The notes under the pieces were generated by a model. The model was not told the DNA's origin. It worked only from the letters and a program-made list of their open reading frames with translations, and did not search any database. From assembly GCF_964340395.1 (NCBI RefSeq), contig NC_135554.1, forward strand, positions 16,528,092 to 16,592,091: a stretch of DNA of 64,000 nt, read 5' to 3'. The position numbers and the translations under genes are program-made. Source of the stretch: Glandiceps talaboti (lineage: Eukaryota > Hemichordata > Enteropneusta > Spengelidae). The number at the start of each line of letters is the position of its first letter. Position 1 is the stretch's first letter. Below are positions 57,514 through 64,000 of this stretch, piece by piece.

Positions 57514-57662
57514 GTATAATATCTATCTTATACATCTTTTATTATATATAATGTATATATCATTTTACTGACATGAGTATGCGCTCTTATCAGGGCGATA
57601 GCTAGTGATAACTTTTGAAAACCCTTTGTGTTGCGTTTTGTTGAGAGCATCCAGTTTGCGTT

Positions 57663-57666
<4 letters not shown>

Positions 57667-57740
<74 letters not shown>
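57667..57740. repeat. (TA)n microsatellite
   Basis: Pure (TA)n of about 37 units, 155 bp from the previous one. Confidence 0.97.
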
Positions 57741-57741
<1 letters not shown>

Positions 57742-59129
57742 CATATTTTATTTAATGTTTTTTATCTCTACTAAATGTAGGCTGGTCATCCAGTAGAAAG
57801 GTCATAGTGATCACGGTTTTTGTGTGTACTGACCACTTGAGCCCTCTTTCCCATTTCAGAAAACTGCAATAGCTCAAAGTTCGATAGGGCCATGACGAAA
57901 CGATGAAGCAAAGACATTAGAACAGACAGTGTTTTCACAGTATCAGTTAAGATTTCAACCGTTGTTAGAATATATTTCAATACAATTTAGAGTATCGATG
58001 GTAATGCACTAGATTTGATAGGTTATTTTTATCATTTGTTGATACGATAGCCACACCTTTAAGTATATGTGTAATTAACCATGGATTAAAAACAATATGT
58101 CGTCGAGTACGGAACCTTTTCATTTCCTGTCTTACACACATTTGCATAGTTAATTTTATTGTGTTTTCGGACGGTTTTCATTATACATGCACAAGTTTAA
58201 CGTATTTTAACTATCACATTGCATGAATTGATCATTTTAGAGTGAAATTGTTAAAATTTATGTTGGATTCAAGACACTCTCATATCATACGTTTATTTTG
58301 AGAGGTTCAATCATTCACTGAGCTACGATTCAATCTGGGGCAAACTGGGTAGGCCAACGGTGACGGTACTAAAATACATTCCGTTGACAAGGATTTGCTT
58401 CTGAAGAGTACAAAAGTAGCATCTGAATTGTCGAAGCTTCCAAACTTTGAGAATGTTATATTCTCCGATCAATAATGTGGTAACGAGTCAATAGATAGAG
58501 TACACGGGTTAGGTGCACTACATCTTTATATACACTACACATTGTAGTACATGTATTTTAGTTCCTCAGATTTTCATTAACCCTTCCAGTTCCAACCACG
58601 TACGATACAAAAAAAGAAGAATCCTTTTTTCAGCAAGTATTTGTGAACAGGGAAACTTTTAGATGAAAAGCTTCGACATTTATTCAAAAGTCGAATACTG
58701 TCATTTTAGTCTAAAATTGATTTTCCTATGAAAAAAAAGTTACAGATTCAGTTAATACATGTTTTGTACCCTACAGATTAAGATTTTTACTAATTCCAAA
58801 TCAACGGAAGATGAACGTTAACTTGCGGTTCAGGGCTTCTTTTGTTCCTTGTTCCAGTCATTTGCCGTCGAAATGAAAAGAAAGCGTGAAGGGGTATGAG
58901 ATAATTGTATTTTAGTAGTAATTTCGTTTCAGTAAATGTGTTTTCTGTACACAGCCTAAAGTAGAGATAGCTTTCAAACCTTTGTCGTTTGTATTCATTT
59001 CCTATGCCACTCCCCGGCCTTGTCAGCCTTCAATGTAAACTTACAAAGAAACAAAACCATTGACAAAAAAATGTCACACAAAACAAACAGGTAAATAAAA
59101 CGGTAAATTTTAACTTGTATGTATCTGTA
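57741..59129. other. No gene seen
   Basis: AT-rich, no supported feature; the frame at 57786-57980 (minus) has no domain. Confidence 0.45.
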
Positions 59130-59214
59130 TAGTCTGGATGCCAATGTGGTTTCTAACTAAACCACGTGGAGATGTAAATCATAATTATAACGATACTGTA
59201 TATGAACTAGACTA
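59130..59214. mobile_element. hAT-like MITE, copy 2 (85 bp)
   Basis: It begins TAGTCTGGATGCCAATGTGG and ends GAACTAGACTA, sharing the central hairpin GTGGTTT-CTAACT-AAACCAC and the following GATGTAAATC-like part with copy 1 at 6612. No clear 8-bp duplication is left at its flanks, so it is probably older or its flanks have changed. Confidence 0.7.
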
Positions 59215-59821
59215 ATGTATGCGATACATTTGACATCATTGTACACTGGTATAACACATCCGACAACGTATCTTAGAGAATTCATCAATTTGTGTTTTGG
59301 TTTTGTTGGACAAAGTGTACGTACACATCAATACTGACCAATGGGACGAGACTAACTCAGGTTCTATACTGTATAGCAAATCAGCCCCTTACGTCTATTT
59401 TGCTTCAAAACAAAGCCTTAATTGTCGATGATGACAATTCTCACACTTATTGTTCCTGTGTCCTCAATGAAAATAAACACACTTGAAAGGACGCAGAAGG
59501 AAACCGCTGATGCACCATCTTCCCCTGTATGGACTTAACCGATTTGTATACGCTTGAAGAATGATCACTCAAATGTCTTACTTATGGAAGACACGTCAAA
59601 CGTATAACGTTTGGTAAACAGTAAAACGTCTATCTTTTTCCTTCTTGTGTTTTATTAATTGAAATTAGTTTTACATAATCACTTGTGCGATCCTTTCACA
59701 TCCAATATTTACTAAAAACCCCATTGATCAAATGCTGGTGACTATTCCTCAATACTTGTTGTAGTCTCTGACGATATGCTTGTCAAAGACATGTGCTGAC
59801 AGATTTGTTAAAATGGACACC
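59215..59821. other. No gene seen
   Basis: AT-rich, short frame at 59292-59486 (plus) without a domain. Confidence 0.45.
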
Positions 59822-59886
59822 ATGAACATTGGAGATGCCTGTTGTTTTCCGCTCATCCATCATGGCATCGAACATCCTCAAGATAT
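59822..59886 (-). repeat. Microsatellite-flanking dispersed module, copy 2
   Basis: Reverse-complement match to 49622-49690. The (AG)n tract begins 18 bp away at 59904. In-frame reading gives a shared short peptide (MMDERK) in both copies, but with different continuations, so I treat it as repeat DNA. Confidence 0.75.
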
Positions 59887-59902
59887 TAATTTTATACTTG
59901 TT

Positions 59903-64000
<4,098 letters not shown>

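Overview
The window looks like nuclear DNA from an animal, most likely a marine invertebrate. It is AT-rich and gene-poor, it has spliced-gene signals (exons bounded by AG and GT, AATAAA signals), and it is unusually dense in microsatellites, minisatellites and short non-autonomous transposons. There are no operons, rRNA, tRNA or CRISPR arrays that I can see. I cannot name the species. A lophotrochozoan is a guess from repeat style only.

Layout. At 0.4-9.7 kb, minus strand, there is an ankyrin-repeat gene. Its long last exon (373-1524) is secure. I propose two upstream exons (5948-6143 and 9634-9668) because reading phase and splice signals agree all the way to a start codon inside a CpG-rich patch. 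Its introns carry long (TATG)n, (CTGT)n and (CTGTGT)n tracts, an 83-bp hAT-like element with a perfect 8-bp target-site duplication, and a 135-bp inverted-repeat element. From 9.7 to 26.4 kb the sequence is mostly quiet, with a 33-bp minisatellite at 13.0-13.95 kb, (GA)n/(CT)n tracts, one perfect NRF-1-type site and one near-consensus ZNF143/Staf-type site. From 26.4 to 34.4 kb there are tandem repeats plus four perfect TGACGTCA palindromes and one full-consensus ZNF143/Staf site, with no gene recognised nearby. From 36.5 to 45.0 kb is a transposon- and satellite-rich block: a pair of ~365-bp TTAA-flanked elements, three probable LINE 3' tails ending in microsatellites, and pentanucleotide arrays. 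From 48.4 to 51.2 kb there is a ~1.2-kb (TATG)n tract and a second 33-bp minisatellite. From 52.2 to 56.1 kb, plus strand, I propose the 3' part of an unrecognised spliced gene: small phase-compatible exons and a terminal 58-codon exon followed by AATAAA. The remainder (56.1-64 kb) is (GA)n, (TA)n, a second hAT-like copy and quiet DNA.

The genes do not form a recognisable pathway. The ankyrin protein is probably an adaptor and the plus-strand gene is of unknown function. The most informative content is the repeat biology: microsatellites sitting directly beside conserved dispersed modules, higher-order structure inside minisatellites, and clearly bounded MITE families. Most long open frames here are by-products of tandem repeats with stop-free units and are not genes. 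No wholly new molecular system is demonstrated.
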